A stretch of DNA of 64,000 nucleotides from Caballeronia fortuita (GTDB lineage: Bacteria; Pseudomonadota; Gammaproteobacteria; Burkholderiales; Burkholderiaceae), in the NCBI RefSeq assembly GCF_001544835.2, contig NZ_FCNX02000015.1:1-64000 (forward strand), read 5' to 3'. Numbering within the stretch: the stretch's first letter is position 1; each line of letters opens with the position of its first letter. Positions 35,987 to 44,894 of the stretch are shown here, one piece after another. The notes beneath the pieces are model-generated. The model was not told the origin of the DNA, searched no databases, and worked only from the letters and a program-made list of their open reading frames with translations. Made by a program: the position numbers and the translations under genes.

Positions 35987-36859
35987 TTACGAAGCCGCCT
36001 TCGGCATCTTGGTTGCACGCACCGCGTCGTCGAGTTCCTTGAAGCTCGGACGATCGGCGGTGAAGAGCACCTTGCGGCCGAACTCGACCGCGATCGTCGG
36101 CGCATAGCCGTTCATCGATGCGAGCAGCACGGACTTCACGCACTGGAACGGCTTCGCTTCGGCCGCGCCCTTCGCGTTGAGCAGGTCCGCGAGCGGACCG
36201 ATGAAGCCGTATGCCAGCAAAATGCCGAGGAACGTGCCGACGAGCGCGCCCGCGATCATCTCGCCGAGCACGGCGGGCGCGGCGCCGACCGAGCCCATCG
36301 TGTGCACGACGCCCATCACTGCGGCGACGATGCCGAATGCGGGCAGGCCATCGGCCATCTTCTGGATCGCGTTCGCGGCGATCGAGCTTTCGGTGTGATG
36401 CGTCTCGAGTTCCTCGTCCATCAGGTCCTGCATCTCCAGCGCGTTGACGTTGCCCGCGGACATCATGCGCAGATAGTCGACGATGAAATCGAGCAGATGA
36501 TGATCGGCCATGACGTGCTCGTACTTCTGAAAGACCGGGCTGGACTCGGGCGCATCGACATCGGCTTCGAGCGCCATCATGCCTTCCTTGCGCGCCTTCT
36601 GAAGCAGTTCGTACAGCAACGCGATCAGCGCGAGATATTTCTCTTTCGTATAGCCGCCGCCCTTGAACGCCTTCGGAATGGATTGCAGCGTTTTCTTGAG
36701 CGTCGCCGTGGGATTGGACACGACGAACGCCCCGATCGCCGCGCCGAAAATACACAGCAGCTCGAACGGTTGCACGAGCGCGGCGAGGTGGCCGCCGACG
36801 CCGATGAAGCTTCCGATCACCGAGCCGATGACCACCACCCATCCGATGATGACAAACAT
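35987..36859 (-). CDS. motA: Flagellar motor stator protein MotA
   Basis: A 290-residue inner-membrane proton-channel subunit with four TM helices: TM1 MFVIIGWVVVIGSVIGS, TM2 near 33-50, TM3-TM4 about residues 170-225 with GLPAFGIVAAVMGVVHTMG. The cytoplasmic loop contains the rotor-interacting charged region (KARKEGMMALEADVD). The start at 36859 is chosen for GGAGAAAC directly before; the longer frame to 36919 is not supported. It forms the stator with MotB. Confidence 0.95.
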   Translation of the reverse strand: MFVIIGWVVVIGSVIGSFIGVGGHLAALVQPFELLCIFGAAIGAFVVSNPTATLKKTLQSIPKAFKGGGYTKEKYLALIALLYELLQKARKEGMMALEADVDAPESSPVFQKYEHVMADHHLLDFIVDYLRMMSAGNVNALEMQDLMDEELETHHTESSIAANAIQKMADGLPAFGIVAAVMGVVHTMGSVGAAPAVLGEMIAGALVGTFLGILLAYGFIGPLADLLNAKGAAEAKPFQCVKSVLLASMNGYAPTIAVEFGRKVLFTADRPSFKELDDAVRATKMPKAAS

Positions 36860-37096
36860 AGTTTCTCCGCAAATGTCCGGGCGCAGCGTGCTGTGCGTGC
36901 TCGGGATTGAGACGCGCACGGCGCGCGACGCATTGTTCGCTGTTGTGGGGCTTATCGGCTCGAAAGTGCCGAAGATTTAGGGTGACGCGCGCAAGTTTTT
37001 CTGCGCAAAGGTTTGCGATGTAAATCTTACGTTCGTTCGCAGCGTTGACGTCGCAGGTAATGGATGCGTGTACAGGCTTCGTCTAAGATCGCCTGC

Positions 37097-37915
37097 ATGA
37101 ACTCGACCCTTGTTCCTTCAATCGCCCGCTCGGGCGTCGGTCAGTTGCTGCGCGAGTGGCGTCAGCGCCGCCGCCTGAGCCAGCTCGATCTCGCGGGCAT
37201 CGCCGACGTCTCCACGCGGCATCTCAGCTTCGTCGAATCAGGACGCTCGCTGCCAAGCCGCGAGATGCTGATGCGTCTGTCCGAGCAGCTCGACGTGCCG
37301 CTGCGCGAGCGCAATACGCTGCTCGTCGCGGCCGGTTATGCGCCGCTTTATCGCGAGCGCACGCTTGCCGATCCGCAGCTCGCGGCGGCACGGCGCGCGG
37401 TCGATCTCGTGTTGAAAGGGCATGAGCCGTATCCGGCGCTCGCGGTTGACCGTCACTGGACGATGATCGCCGCCAACGCGGCGCTCGCGCCGCTCGTCGC
37501 GCCGGCCAAGGCGGAACTGCTCGCGCCGCCCGTCAACGTGCTGCGCTTGTCGATGCATCCGCAAGGTCTCGCCGATGCCATCGACAACTGGCATGAATGG
37601 CGTGCGCATTTGCTCGCGCGTGTGCGAAGGCAGATCGAAGTGTCGGGCGATGCGGTGCTCGCCGCGCTCCTTGCTGAACTCGAAGCGTATCCCGCGCCCG
37701 CGCATGTGTCGCATGAGCCGGGCGGCGAAACCGATCCGGTCGTCGTCCCCTTGCGCATGCGTACGTCGCATGGCGTGATGTCGTTCTTCAGCACGACGAC
37801 GGTGTTCGGCACGCCCGTCGATATCACGTTGTCAGAACTCGCGATCGAAGCCTTCTTTCCCGCCGACGACGCCACCGCCGCCATCCTTCGCGATCTCGCC
37901 GCAGCGAGAGGTTGA
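37097..37915 (+). CDS. XRE-family regulator with MmyB-like ligand-binding domain
   Basis: A 272-residue transcription factor. Residues about 12-68 form a Cro/C1-type HTH (LLREWRQRRRLSQLDLAGIA, STRHLSFVESGRSLPSREML). The C-terminal domain (about 85-265) matches the MmyB-like PAS-fold ligand-binding region, with ALAVDRHWTMIAANAA and later GVMSFFSTTTVFGTPVDITLS. Relatives regulate small oxidoreductase or MFS genes, but no target is adjacent. The ATG at 37097 is preferred to 37064, which would add residues before the conserved start. Confidence 0.85.
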   Translation: MNSTLVPSIARSGVGQLLREWRQRRRLSQLDLAGIADVSTRHLSFVESGRSLPSREMLMRLSEQLDVPLRERNTLLVAAGYAPLYRERTLADPQLAAARRAVDLVLKGHEPYPALAVDRHWTMIAANAALAPLVAPAKAELLAPPVNVLRLSMHPQGLADAIDNWHEWRAHLLARVRRQIEVSGDAVLAALLAELEAYPAPAHVSHEPGGETDPVVVPLRMRTSHGVMSFFSTTTVFGTPVDITLSELAIEAFFPADDATAAILRDLAAARG

Positions 37916-38067
37916 GCTTGCGTCGCCGTGCGCATGCTCACAGAATTGAACCTGGCCGGGCAGCGCGGATCAATAAGAAAGCAGGGCGCCGCACGACACG
38001 GCGCGGCGCGGCAAGGCGCGGCACGCAGTTTGCGTCAGCTTTTGTCCAACCAACGCGGAAGGCAACG

Positions 38068-38340
38068 ATGATCCAGACATTCGAGCAGGAAATCGGCGGG
38101 CAAACGATGCAGTTCTGCGCAAGCATCGCGGAAGGCGGCGGACCGGCGCGCGTCATCATCAGCCGGGCGGATTCGGCGGAATCGCTCGTGATCGTCGAAG
38201 CGGACGGCATCATCGGCGCGATCAAGGCCGAAGTCGAAGCACCCGATACGCTCGTCGCCGATGCCGTGCGTAAGGCGCAGCATGAAGCGCTCATCGAGCG
38301 CGCGCTGGAAACAGGCACCGTGCAGACCACGAGTCTCTAG
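38068..38340 (+). CDS. Hypothetical cytosolic protein
   Basis: A 90-residue protein starting MIQTFEQEIGGQTM, with GGAAGGCAACG before the ATG. It is soluble, acidic, and appears to contain a beta-rich N-terminal half and a helical end (VADAVRKAQHEALIERALE). No named family was recognised. The 150 bp between it and the XRE regulator hold a GC-rich stretch of short GGCGC repeats (about 37985-38025). Confidence 0.6.
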   Translation: MIQTFEQEIGGQTMQFCASIAEGGGPARVIISRADSAESLVIVEADGIIGAIKAEVEAPDTLVADAVRKAQHEALIERALETGTVQTTSL

Positions 38341-38428
38341 GCGCACCTTACGAGAGCGCAGTTAAATGCCCGCACGGCACACGTGGCCGCGCGGGCATTG
38401 ATTTGTTCGCGCGATGGGCCTCGGCGCG

Positions 38429-38596
38429 TTACATGCGCGGCTCGCCGTTCTTCGGATCGGCGGGCACCATCGGCGTGGCGGAATCCGGGCCGTCGGGCAT
38501 GTCCGGATCTTCGGGGTTCGGCGGGGCGTCCGGATCGAGCAGCTTGTCGGGGTCCGGTTCGAGCGGCTCCTCGGGGGAGCGGGGCATCGTCGACAT
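38429..38596 (-). CDS. Small acidic Pro/Asp/Glu-rich protein
   Basis: A 55-residue protein starting MSTMPRSPEEPLEPD, preceded by GAGGAGAACACC. Nearly half its residues are Pro, Asp or Glu, in a loose P-D/E-P pattern, with no hydrophobic segment; it is probably disordered. The initiation signal is strong. The function is unknown. Confidence 0.6.
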   Translation of the reverse strand: MSTMPRSPEEPLEPDPDKLLDPDAPPNPEDPDMPDGPDSATPMVPADPKNGEPRM

Positions 38597-38662
38597 GGTG
38601 TTCTCCTCACAAAGAGTCGCGGCGTCGCTCGTGTATTGCAACGCGCGTTCCCGCTGCCATCT

Positions 38663-40105
38663 TCAGCTCGTTCGTCCTTCGGCCTTCACGCCAGCCGGGT
38701 TGTTCACGCGACGCGCGATCATCGCGGCACACAACAGCAGTGCGACCGATATCGCCGCCGACCAGCGCACCGCATCGACGATATGTTGCGGGCTCGCCGC
38801 GCCGTCGCCGTGCGCCGTGAGCGCGCCGAACGCCGCGACGCCGATCGCGCCCGCCGCCTGCCGCGCCGTGTTGAGCACCGCCGACGCCGTGCCCGCGCGT
38901 TGCTGGCCGACAGTACCGAGCAATGCCGTCGTCATCGCCGGCACCGCGAGGCCCATGCCCGATGGAATCAGCAGGAACGGGACGAGCAGCGCGGCGGTGG
39001 GCGTCGTAGCATCGACGAAAACGAGCGCGGCGAAACCGGCAGCGTCGAGGAGCGCGCCGAAGATCATTGGGCCGCGCGAGCCGAAACGCGCCACCACGGG
39101 ACCGCTCGCCAGGTTCGAGATCAGGAAGCCGCCCGTCAGCGGCAGAAATGCGAGGCCGGTCTGCAAGGGCGTATGGCCGAGCACGCGCTGCACATAAAGG
39201 CTCAGAAGGAACACCATCCCATAATAGGTGAGGTTCACGCCGATGCCGAAGACCACCGCCGCGCTGAACGTGCGCTCGGCGAAGAGCGAGAGCGGCAGCA
39301 TCGGCGCGCGGCTGTTGCGCTCGATCGCGATGAACGCGCCGCCCGTGGCCAGCGCAAGGACGAGCGCGCCGACGACGAGCGGATGCATCGGCCCGAGCGG
39401 ACGAAGTTCGATCACCGCGCCGACGAACGACGCCAGCGCGACGATCGCAAGCGCCTGGCCTGGCAGATCGATGCCGCGCGCGCGATCGGCGTCTTTCGGG
39501 CGCGCGTTGTCTATCCACACGAGCGTCGCCGCGAGGCCCGCCATGCAGATCGGCAGATTGACCCAGAAGATGCTGCGCCATCCGAACGCCGCGATCAGCA
39601 CGCCGCCGACGACCGGCCCCGCCGCGATCGACACCGCGCCCGCCGCGGTCCACAAGCCGACCGCACGGGCGCGCAGACGCCGGTCATGGCCGCATGCCGC
39701 GTTGAGCAGCGCCAGCGAGTTCGGCAGCATCCCGGCCGCGCCGACGCCTTGCAGCGCGCGCGCCGCGATCAGTTGCGCCGCATCGCGCGAAAAGGCGCAC
39801 GCGAGCGAGGCCAGTGCGAAGAGCGCGAGTCCGCCGAGGAACATGCGCCGCGCGCCGAAGCGATCGCCGAGAGAACCGGCGGAGAGCATCAGCGCGGCGA
39901 AGGCGAGCGCATAACTGTCGATGGTCCATTGCAGGCTCGCGACGCCCGCGTGCAGATCGTGACCGATGCTCGCGAGCGCGACATTGACGATCGATACATC
40001 GAGCTGCGAGACGACGAAGCCGACGCTGGTCGCCGCGACGACGAGCGTCTGCCGCATGGACAGACGCGCGCCGGAAGAGGAAGGGTTCGAGTTCATGCCG
40101 TCCAT
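38663..40105 (-). CDS. DHA2-family MFS drug transporter (EmrB/QacA type)
   Basis: A 480-residue transporter with about 14 predicted TM helices. The motif-A-like loop reads SAGSLGDRFGARRMFLGGLA, and the antiporter motif C region is GPVVGGVLIAAFGWRSIFWVNLP. QLDVSIVNVALASIGHDL in TM1 is characteristic of DHA2 proteins. It is likely a proton-coupled exporter of toxic compounds. No adjacent EmrA-type adaptor or regulator is present. Confidence 0.9.
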   Translation of the reverse strand: MDGMNSNPSSSGARLSMRQTLVVAATSVGFVVSQLDVSIVNVALASIGHDLHAGVASLQWTIDSYALAFAALMLSAGSLGDRFGARRMFLGGLALFALASLACAFSRDAAQLIAARALQGVGAAGMLPNSLALLNAACGHDRRLRARAVGLWTAAGAVSIAAGPVVGGVLIAAFGWRSIFWVNLPICMAGLAATLVWIDNARPKDADRARGIDLPGQALAIVALASFVGAVIELRPLGPMHPLVVGALVLALATGGAFIAIERNSRAPMLPLSLFAERTFSAAVVFGIGVNLTYYGMVFLLSLYVQRVLGHTPLQTGLAFLPLTGGFLISNLASGPVVARFGSRGPMIFGALLDAAGFAALVFVDATTPTAALLVPFLLIPSGMGLAVPAMTTALLGTVGQQRAGTASAVLNTARQAAGAIGVAAFGALTAHGDGAASPQHIVDAVRWSAAISVALLLCAAMIARRVNNPAGVKAEGRTS

Positions 40106-40208
40106 CGTAGGCGCGTCGCGCGTTCGATGTTTCGGCGTGTCCTGAAACGTGAAATCGGAATGAAAACGGCGCGCCGCGTGAACGGCGCGCCGTTGCGTCA
40201 GACAAGGT

Positions 40209-41501
40209 TCAACGCGCTTGCCTGATGAAGAGCGTGGTCAGCGCGCCGAGCGCGCACAACGCGCCGACGTAGATCGCGGGCGCCATCGGGCTCGATTTCA
40301 TCATCAGCGAGACGACGATCGGCGTGAGTCCGCCGAACACTGCATACGCGACATTGTATGAAAACGAGATGCCCGAGAAGCGCACGGCGGGCGGAAACGA
40401 CTTGACCATCACGAACGGAATCGCGCCGATCACGCCGACGCAAAAGCCCGTCAGCGCGTACCACGGCAGAAGCGCGGAGGCATCGATCGCGACTTGCTCG
40501 AACATCAGCCAATAAGACACGGCGAGTGCCGCGCCGCCGACAAAAATCGTCTTGCCCGCGCCGATGCGGCCCGCGATCGCGCCCGCCAGCACGCAACCGA
40601 TCGTGAGGCACAGCGTCGCCGCGCAGTTCGCGACGAGCACCGTCGCCGGGGCGATGTGGAACTGCTTCTGCAGCAATGTCGGCGTCATCAGGATCACGAC
40701 GACGATCGCCGCCGACAGCATCCACGTGAGCAGCATCGACACGATGACGGCGCGGCCGTGGTCGCGCAGCACGGCCTTGAGCGGAATCTCCGCCGCAAGC
40801 GACTTGCGCTTCTGCAGCTCGGCGAAGACGGGCGTTTCGTGCAGCCAGCGGCGCAGATACACCGAGCACAGGCCGAACACGCCGCCGAGCAGGAAGGGCA
40901 GGCGCCACGCGAAATCGGCGACTTCGGTGGGCGCGAATGCCTTGTTGATGCCCGTTGCTATCAGCGAGCCGAGCAGAATGCCCGCCGTGAGCCCCGCCGT
41001 GAGCGTGCCGCACGCATAGCCGATATGACGCTCCGGCACGTGCTCGGAGACGAACACCCATGCACCCGGCACTTCGCCGCCGACCGCCGCGCCCTGCATC
41101 ACGCGAAACAGAAGCAGCAGCACCGGCGCCATCAGGCCGATGGACGCGTAGGTCGGCAGGACGCCCATCAGGAGCGTCGGCACGGACATCAGCAGCACGG
41201 AAAGCGTGAACATGCGCTTGCGGCCGAGCAGATCGCCGAAGTGCGCCATGATGATCCCGCCGAGCGGACGCGCCAGATAGCCCGCCGCAAAGATGCCAAA
41301 AGTCTGCAATTGGCGAAGCCAGTCAGGAATCGACGGCGGAAAGAACAATTGGCCGATGACCGGCGCGAAGAACACGAAGATGATGAAGTCGTAGAACTCG
41401 AGCGCGCCGCCGAGCGCGGCGAGCGTGAGCGTCTTGTAGTCGCCGCGCGTGAGCGCACGGCCGGCCGCGCGCGGGGCGTCGGACAGAGGTGTTGCCTGCA
41501 T
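40209..41501 (-). CDS. MHS-family MFS metabolite/proton symporter
   Basis: A 430-residue transporter with about 12 TMs. Family marks include GGALEFYDFIIFVFFAPVIG at TM1, AGYLARPLGGIIMAHFGDLL with the GRKRM motif, and GAAVGGEVPGAWVFVSEHV. It belongs to the metabolite:H+ symporter group (ShiA, KgtP, ProP relatives) that imports organic acids and compatible solutes. The substrate is unknown. It lies near, but is separated from, the hydroxyproline genes, so a link is possible but unproven. Confidence 0.88.
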   Translation of the reverse strand: MQATPLSDAPRAAGRALTRGDYKTLTLAALGGALEFYDFIIFVFFAPVIGQLFFPPSIPDWLRQLQTFGIFAAGYLARPLGGIIMAHFGDLLGRKRMFTLSVLLMSVPTLLMGVLPTYASIGLMAPVLLLLFRVMQGAAVGGEVPGAWVFVSEHVPERHIGYACGTLTAGLTAGILLGSLIATGINKAFAPTEVADFAWRLPFLLGGVFGLCSVYLRRWLHETPVFAELQKRKSLAAEIPLKAVLRDHGRAVIVSMLLTWMLSAAIVVVILMTPTLLQKQFHIAPATVLVANCAATLCLTIGCVLAGAIAGRIGAGKTIFVGGAALAVSYWLMFEQVAIDASALLPWYALTGFCVGVIGAIPFVMVKSFPPAVRFSGISFSYNVAYAVFGGLTPIVVSLMMKSSPMAPAIYVGALCALGALTTLFIRQAR

Positions 41502-42031
41502 CGGAAAAATGAACCCGTAAGTGGAAAAGCCACGCGTGACGCGCGGTAGGACGAGGCTTTGCCCTGCGGGAGTGACTAAACGCGCCGGGTGGACGCGAAG
41601 CGAAGGTCCGGCGCGGAACGGGATCGAACCGGCCGAAAACCAGCGGGTGCGGATTCGAAGCCGCGACCCGTCGTCCGCGCTGCGCGTTGCGACGGACAGT
41701 CGCGGCGCAGCTTGCTTCGCGGCATCTTGGTAAAGACGGCGGAAGCGGCAACTTTTTGAGCCAAACGCGGCATGTTACAGGACGAAAGCCGGCGCAAAAG
41801 CGAAAACGCGTTCTATTTTCGAGATGGTTGCGTGCATCCGACGTTACGGCGTTCGTGAAAGCGCGCCGTCACATGCGTTGACAATTCGGACGAGTCCGAT
41901 GGGAAAGGGTCGCATGGCTGCTCAGAATGCGCAGCTTGAATATCCCCGTCTCATCCCGCGACGAGACGCCCGGCGGGCGCTTGCAGTAAGGCCTCCGCCC
42001 CATGTCCCTTGGACTCATCAGGTAAGACACC
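41502..42031. other. 530-bp intergenic region
   Basis: This region lies between the divergent MHS transporter and response-regulator genes, so both promoters should be here. No coding frame with a credible start was found. The stretch 41600-41690 contains tRNA-like fragments (GGGATCGAACC, GGATTCGAAGCC) but does not fold as a tRNA. The 3' part (about 41800-42000) is less GC-rich and includes TTGACA at 41878-41883 without a good -10 partner. Confidence 0.5.
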
Positions 42032-42775
42032 ATGCGCGTCGCCGTTTTGCAAACCGACCCGAGCTATCGAAATCTCATCAGCGATGTCGTCAAACGACTC
42101 GGCCATACCTGCGTCACTTTCGGCGATGGCCTCGTGCTGTCGAAGGCGCTTTCCCGCTCGACGGTCGATCTGCTGATTCTCGACTGGAATTCGACCGGCC
42201 TGTGCGGCCTCGATCTTCTGAAATACGTGCGCTCGAGCTTCGGCGAGCGCGTGCCGGTTTTGTTCGCAACGCCGGACGGCGCCGAGCACAACGTGGTCTG
42301 CGCGCTCACGGCCGGCGCCGACGACTACGTCGTTTATCCGATTCGCCCGGGCGAGTTCGGCGCGCGCGTCGAAGCGCTTCTGCGCCGCGCGTATCCCTCG
42401 ACCACCAGCGCGTGCCTCGAAGTCGGTCCGTATCGTTTCGACGCCCGGCAGCAAACCGTCACCGTGCGCGGCAAGCCGGTGCAGCTGAGCGGCACGCAGT
42501 TCCGCCTCGCGCAGCTTTTCTTCTCGAACATCGGCCGCGTGCTGTCGCGCGATCATATTTTCGCGATGGTCTGGGGCCGCGAGTTCCGCGAGACCACGCG
42601 CACTATCGATAGCCATGTGTCGCGCCTGCGTCTCGCGCTGGAGATCGAGCCGGTCAACAACTTCCGTCTGCAGCCCGTCTACAAGAGCGGCTATCGCCTG
42701 CTGCATCTCTACGACGAAGGCGAAGATTCGGACGACGGCCTCGTCGATCCCGCCCCTGCGCAGATTGCAGCCTGA
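42032..42775 (+). CDS. Atypical OmpR-family response regulator (orphan)
   Basis: A 247-residue protein with receiver and winged-helix domains. Asp51 (LLILDWNSTG) fits the phosphoacceptor and Thr80 the switch residue, but the conserved Lys is replaced by Tyr102 (DDYVVYPIRP) and the acidic pocket is reduced to one Asp (VLQTDPS). The C-terminal DNA-binding domain is normal (GTQFRLAQLFFSNIGRVLSRD, TRTIDSHVSRLRLALE). There is no partner kinase. It is probably controlled without ordinary phosphotransfer. Confidence 0.85.
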   Translation: MRVAVLQTDPSYRNLISDVVKRLGHTCVTFGDGLVLSKALSRSTVDLLILDWNSTGLCGLDLLKYVRSSFGERVPVLFATPDGAEHNVVCALTAGADDYVVYPIRPGEFGARVEALLRRAYPSTTSACLEVGPYRFDARQQTVTVRGKPVQLSGTQFRLAQLFFSNIGRVLSRDHIFAMVWGREFRETTRTIDSHVSRLRLALEIEPVNNFRLQPVYKSGYRLLHLYDEGEDSDDGLVDPAPAQIAA

Positions 42776-42793
42776 GGCCGTTCTGACAAAGCA

Positions 42794-42823
42794 AAATGCC
42801 GTCGATTAAAACCGACGGCATTT
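42794..42823. terminator. Bidirectional terminator
   Basis: AAATGCCGTCG (42794-42804) pairs exactly with CGACGGCATTT (42813-42823) around an AT-rich loop, between convergent genes for the response regulator and the DapA-like enzyme. T-rich sequence follows on the plus strand. Confidence 0.8.
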
Positions 42824-42842
42824 CTCATTTCTCCGCGTGTTT

Positions 42843-43748
42843 TTACAGCGCGGGCAACGCCGGGCGCGTTTCGATGCTGCGGCGGATCAACGCTTCGACT
42901 TCCTTGCGCTCGTCGCCCGCGAGCGGCAGACGCGGCGGACGCACCGGCTCCGTGCCCAGACCGACGATCGTCTCCGCGAGCTTGATGTTCTGCACGAGCT
43001 TGTGCGAGACGTCGAGCGCGAGTAGCGGCGCGAACCATCGATAAATCGCGCGGGCTTCCTCGACACGCCCCGCCCGAATCAGCTTGCTGATCGCCACCGT
43101 TTCGCGCGGAAAGGCGCACACGAGTCCCGCGACCCAGCCGTGCGCGCCCATCAGCATGGCTTCCATCGCGAGATTGTCGACGCCGCAAAAGAGCGCGTAG
43201 CGGTCGCCCGTTTCGTTGATGAGGTCGGTGATGCGGCGCACGTCGCCGCTCGATTCCTTGATCGCCGCGAACTTCTTGTCTTCCGCGAGTTCGCCGAACA
43301 TCTTGGGCGTGACATCGATGCCATACGCGAGCGGATTGTTGTAGACCATCAGCGGCAGCGGGCTCGCGTCGGCGACCATGCGGAAATGATTGAGCGTTTC
43401 GCGCCGGTCGGACAGATAACGCAATCCCGGCAGCACCATATAACCCGCCGCGCCGCGACGCGCGGCGCGTTCGGCCTGGCGGCAGCCGTCGAGCGTGCTG
43501 TTTTCCGCGATCGTCAGCAGCACCGGCACGCGGCCGCGTGCGGCGTCCACGGCGATATCGAGCACGTCCAGTTTTTCGTCGAGCGACAACGTCGATGCTT
43601 CGCCGAGCGATCCGCACACGATGATGCCGTCCACGCCCGCGTCGATCTGCGCCTCGATGTTCTTCGCGGTCCACGCGCGGTCTATGCTGAAATCGGCGTT
43701 GAACTTCGTGGTCACGGCGGGCATCACGCCTTCCCAGATATGCGTCAT
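42843..43748 (-). CDS. DapA-family aldolase, probable 1-pyrroline-4-hydroxy-2-carboxylate deaminase
   Basis: A 301-residue class I (Schiff-base) enzyme of the dihydrodipicolinate synthase family. The catalytic Lys164 is in FAAIKESSGD, the assisting Tyr136 in LMVYNNP, and the GxxGE-like motif in CGSLGEASTLS. In hydroxyproline clusters this family member deaminates pyrroline-4-hydroxy-2-carboxylate to 2-oxoglutarate semialdehyde. That role fits here because it is divergent from the epimerase and D-hydroxyproline dehydrogenase genes. Lysine biosynthesis is less likely given this context. GGAGAGCCGAC precedes the ATG. Confidence 0.85.
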   Translation of the reverse strand: MTHIWEGVMPAVTTKFNADFSIDRAWTAKNIEAQIDAGVDGIIVCGSLGEASTLSLDEKLDVLDIAVDAARGRVPVLLTIAENSTLDGCRQAERAARRGAAGYMVLPGLRYLSDRRETLNHFRMVADASPLPLMVYNNPLAYGIDVTPKMFGELAEDKKFAAIKESSGDVRRITDLINETGDRYALFCGVDNLAMEAMLMGAHGWVAGLVCAFPRETVAISKLIRAGRVEEARAIYRWFAPLLALDVSHKLVQNIKLAETIVGLGTEPVRPPRLPLAGDERKEVEALIRRSIETRPALPAL

Positions 43749-43830
43749 GTCGGCTCTCCGAAAGTGATTGAACGGTAGGCAGTGTAAGCACCGGAAAGTC
43801 GTGCGTCTTGCGCGTTTCGCGCGCGCCGTG

Positions 43831-43904
43831 TGCCGATTTCGGCATAGCGGTTTCGACGCGCTAAAAGCGTCTCGGAACGCGCTTCGATTATGCCGATATC
43901 GTCA
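43831..43904. promoter_or_regulatory. Repeated dyad, candidate operator of the hydroxyproline genes
   Basis: TGCCGA-TT-TCGGCA (43831-43844) is a perfect 14-bp dyad. TGCCGA-TA-TCGTCA (43891-43904) is the same motif with one mismatch, exactly 60 bp further. Both lie between the divergent DapA-like and epimerase genes. The spacing of nearly six helical turns on one face suggests cooperative binding of a dimeric regulator. Confidence 0.6.
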
Positions 43905-43961
43905 TCAAAACGATCGCGCCGCTACAAGACGCCGATTGCGCGCGTTTCTACGATAGGCGGC

Positions 43962-44894
43962 ATGAAAACCATCGAAATCATCGACTCGCATACGGGCGGC
44001 GAACCGACGCGCCTCGTGATCGCGGGCGGCCCTGATCTGGGCCACGGCACACTCGCGCAGCGGCTCGACGCGTTCCGCACGCGTTTCGACGACTGGCGCC
44101 GCGCCATCGTCACCGAGCCGCGCGGTTCGGACGTGATGGTCGGCGCGCTGCTGTGCGAGCCTGATTCCGCCGACGCCGCGGCGGGCGTCATCTTCTTCAA
44201 CAACGTCGGCTATCTCGGCATGTGCGGGCACGGCACGATCGGGCTCGTCGCGTCGCTCGCTCATGCGGGCAAAATCGCGCCGGGTCGGCATCGGATCGAT
44301 ACGCCCGTCGGCCCCGTCGACGCGACGCTGCACGACAACGGCAGCGTCAGCGTGCGCAACGTGCCGGCGTACCGGCACCGGCGCGCGATATCGGTCGATG
44401 TGCCCGGCCACGGCACGTTCACCGGCGATGTCGCATGGGGCGGCAACTGGTTCTTTCTCGTCGCGGAACACGGGCGGGAACTGGTGCCCGCGCGCATCGC
44501 GGAACTGACCGCGTTCACCGGCGCGATCCGCGACGCCTTGCACGCGCAGGGCATCACCGGCGCGGCGGGCGCGTTCATCGACCATATCGAGTTGTTCGCG
44601 GATTCGCCGGTCGCGGGGATCGACAGCCGCAACTTCGTGCTGTGTCCCGGCAGCGCCTACGATCGCTCACCGTGCGGCACCGGCACGAGCGCCAAGCTCG
44701 CGTGTCTCGCGGCGGACGGCGCGCTCGCGCCGGGCGAAGTCTGGCGTCAGGAAAGCATCATCGGCAGCGTGTTCGAAGGCAGTTACGCGACGGACGGCGA
44801 CATGCTCGTCCCGACCATCACCGGCTACGCCCACGTGATGGGCGAAGGCCGTCTCGTCTTCGACGAGCGCGATCCGTTCATCAAAGGCATATGA
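43962..44894 (+). CDS. 4-hydroxyproline 2-epimerase
   Basis: A 310-residue proline-racemase-family enzyme that interconverts trans-4-hydroxy-L-proline and cis-4-hydroxy-D-proline. Both catalytic Cys are present: Cys88 in GMCGHGTIG and Cys238 in SPCGTGTSAKLA. The two-Cys form separates it from the trans-3-hydroxyproline dehydratase type (Ser/Thr in place of one Cys). The start at 43962 (MKTIEIIDSHTGGEPTR) matches the family N-terminus. Its stop overlaps the next gene (ATGA). Confidence 0.93.
   Translation: MKTIEIIDSHTGGEPTRLVIAGGPDLGHGTLAQRLDAFRTRFDDWRRAIVTEPRGSDVMVGALLCEPDSADAAAGVIFFNNVGYLGMCGHGTIGLVASLAHAGKIAPGRHRIDTPVGPVDATLHDNGSVSVRNVPAYRHRRAISVDVPGHGTFTGDVAWGGNWFFLVAEHGRELVPARIAELTAFTGAIRDALHAQGITGAAGAFIDHIELFADSPVAGIDSRNFVLCPGSAYDRSPCGTGTSAKLACLAADGALAPGEVWRQESIIGSVFEGSYATDGDMLVPTITGYAHVMGEGRLVFDERDPFIKGI

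Noticed and set aside
41600..41690. tRNA-like fragments
   Set aside because: The T-arm-like words are present but no acceptor stem or anticodon arm can be formed around them.
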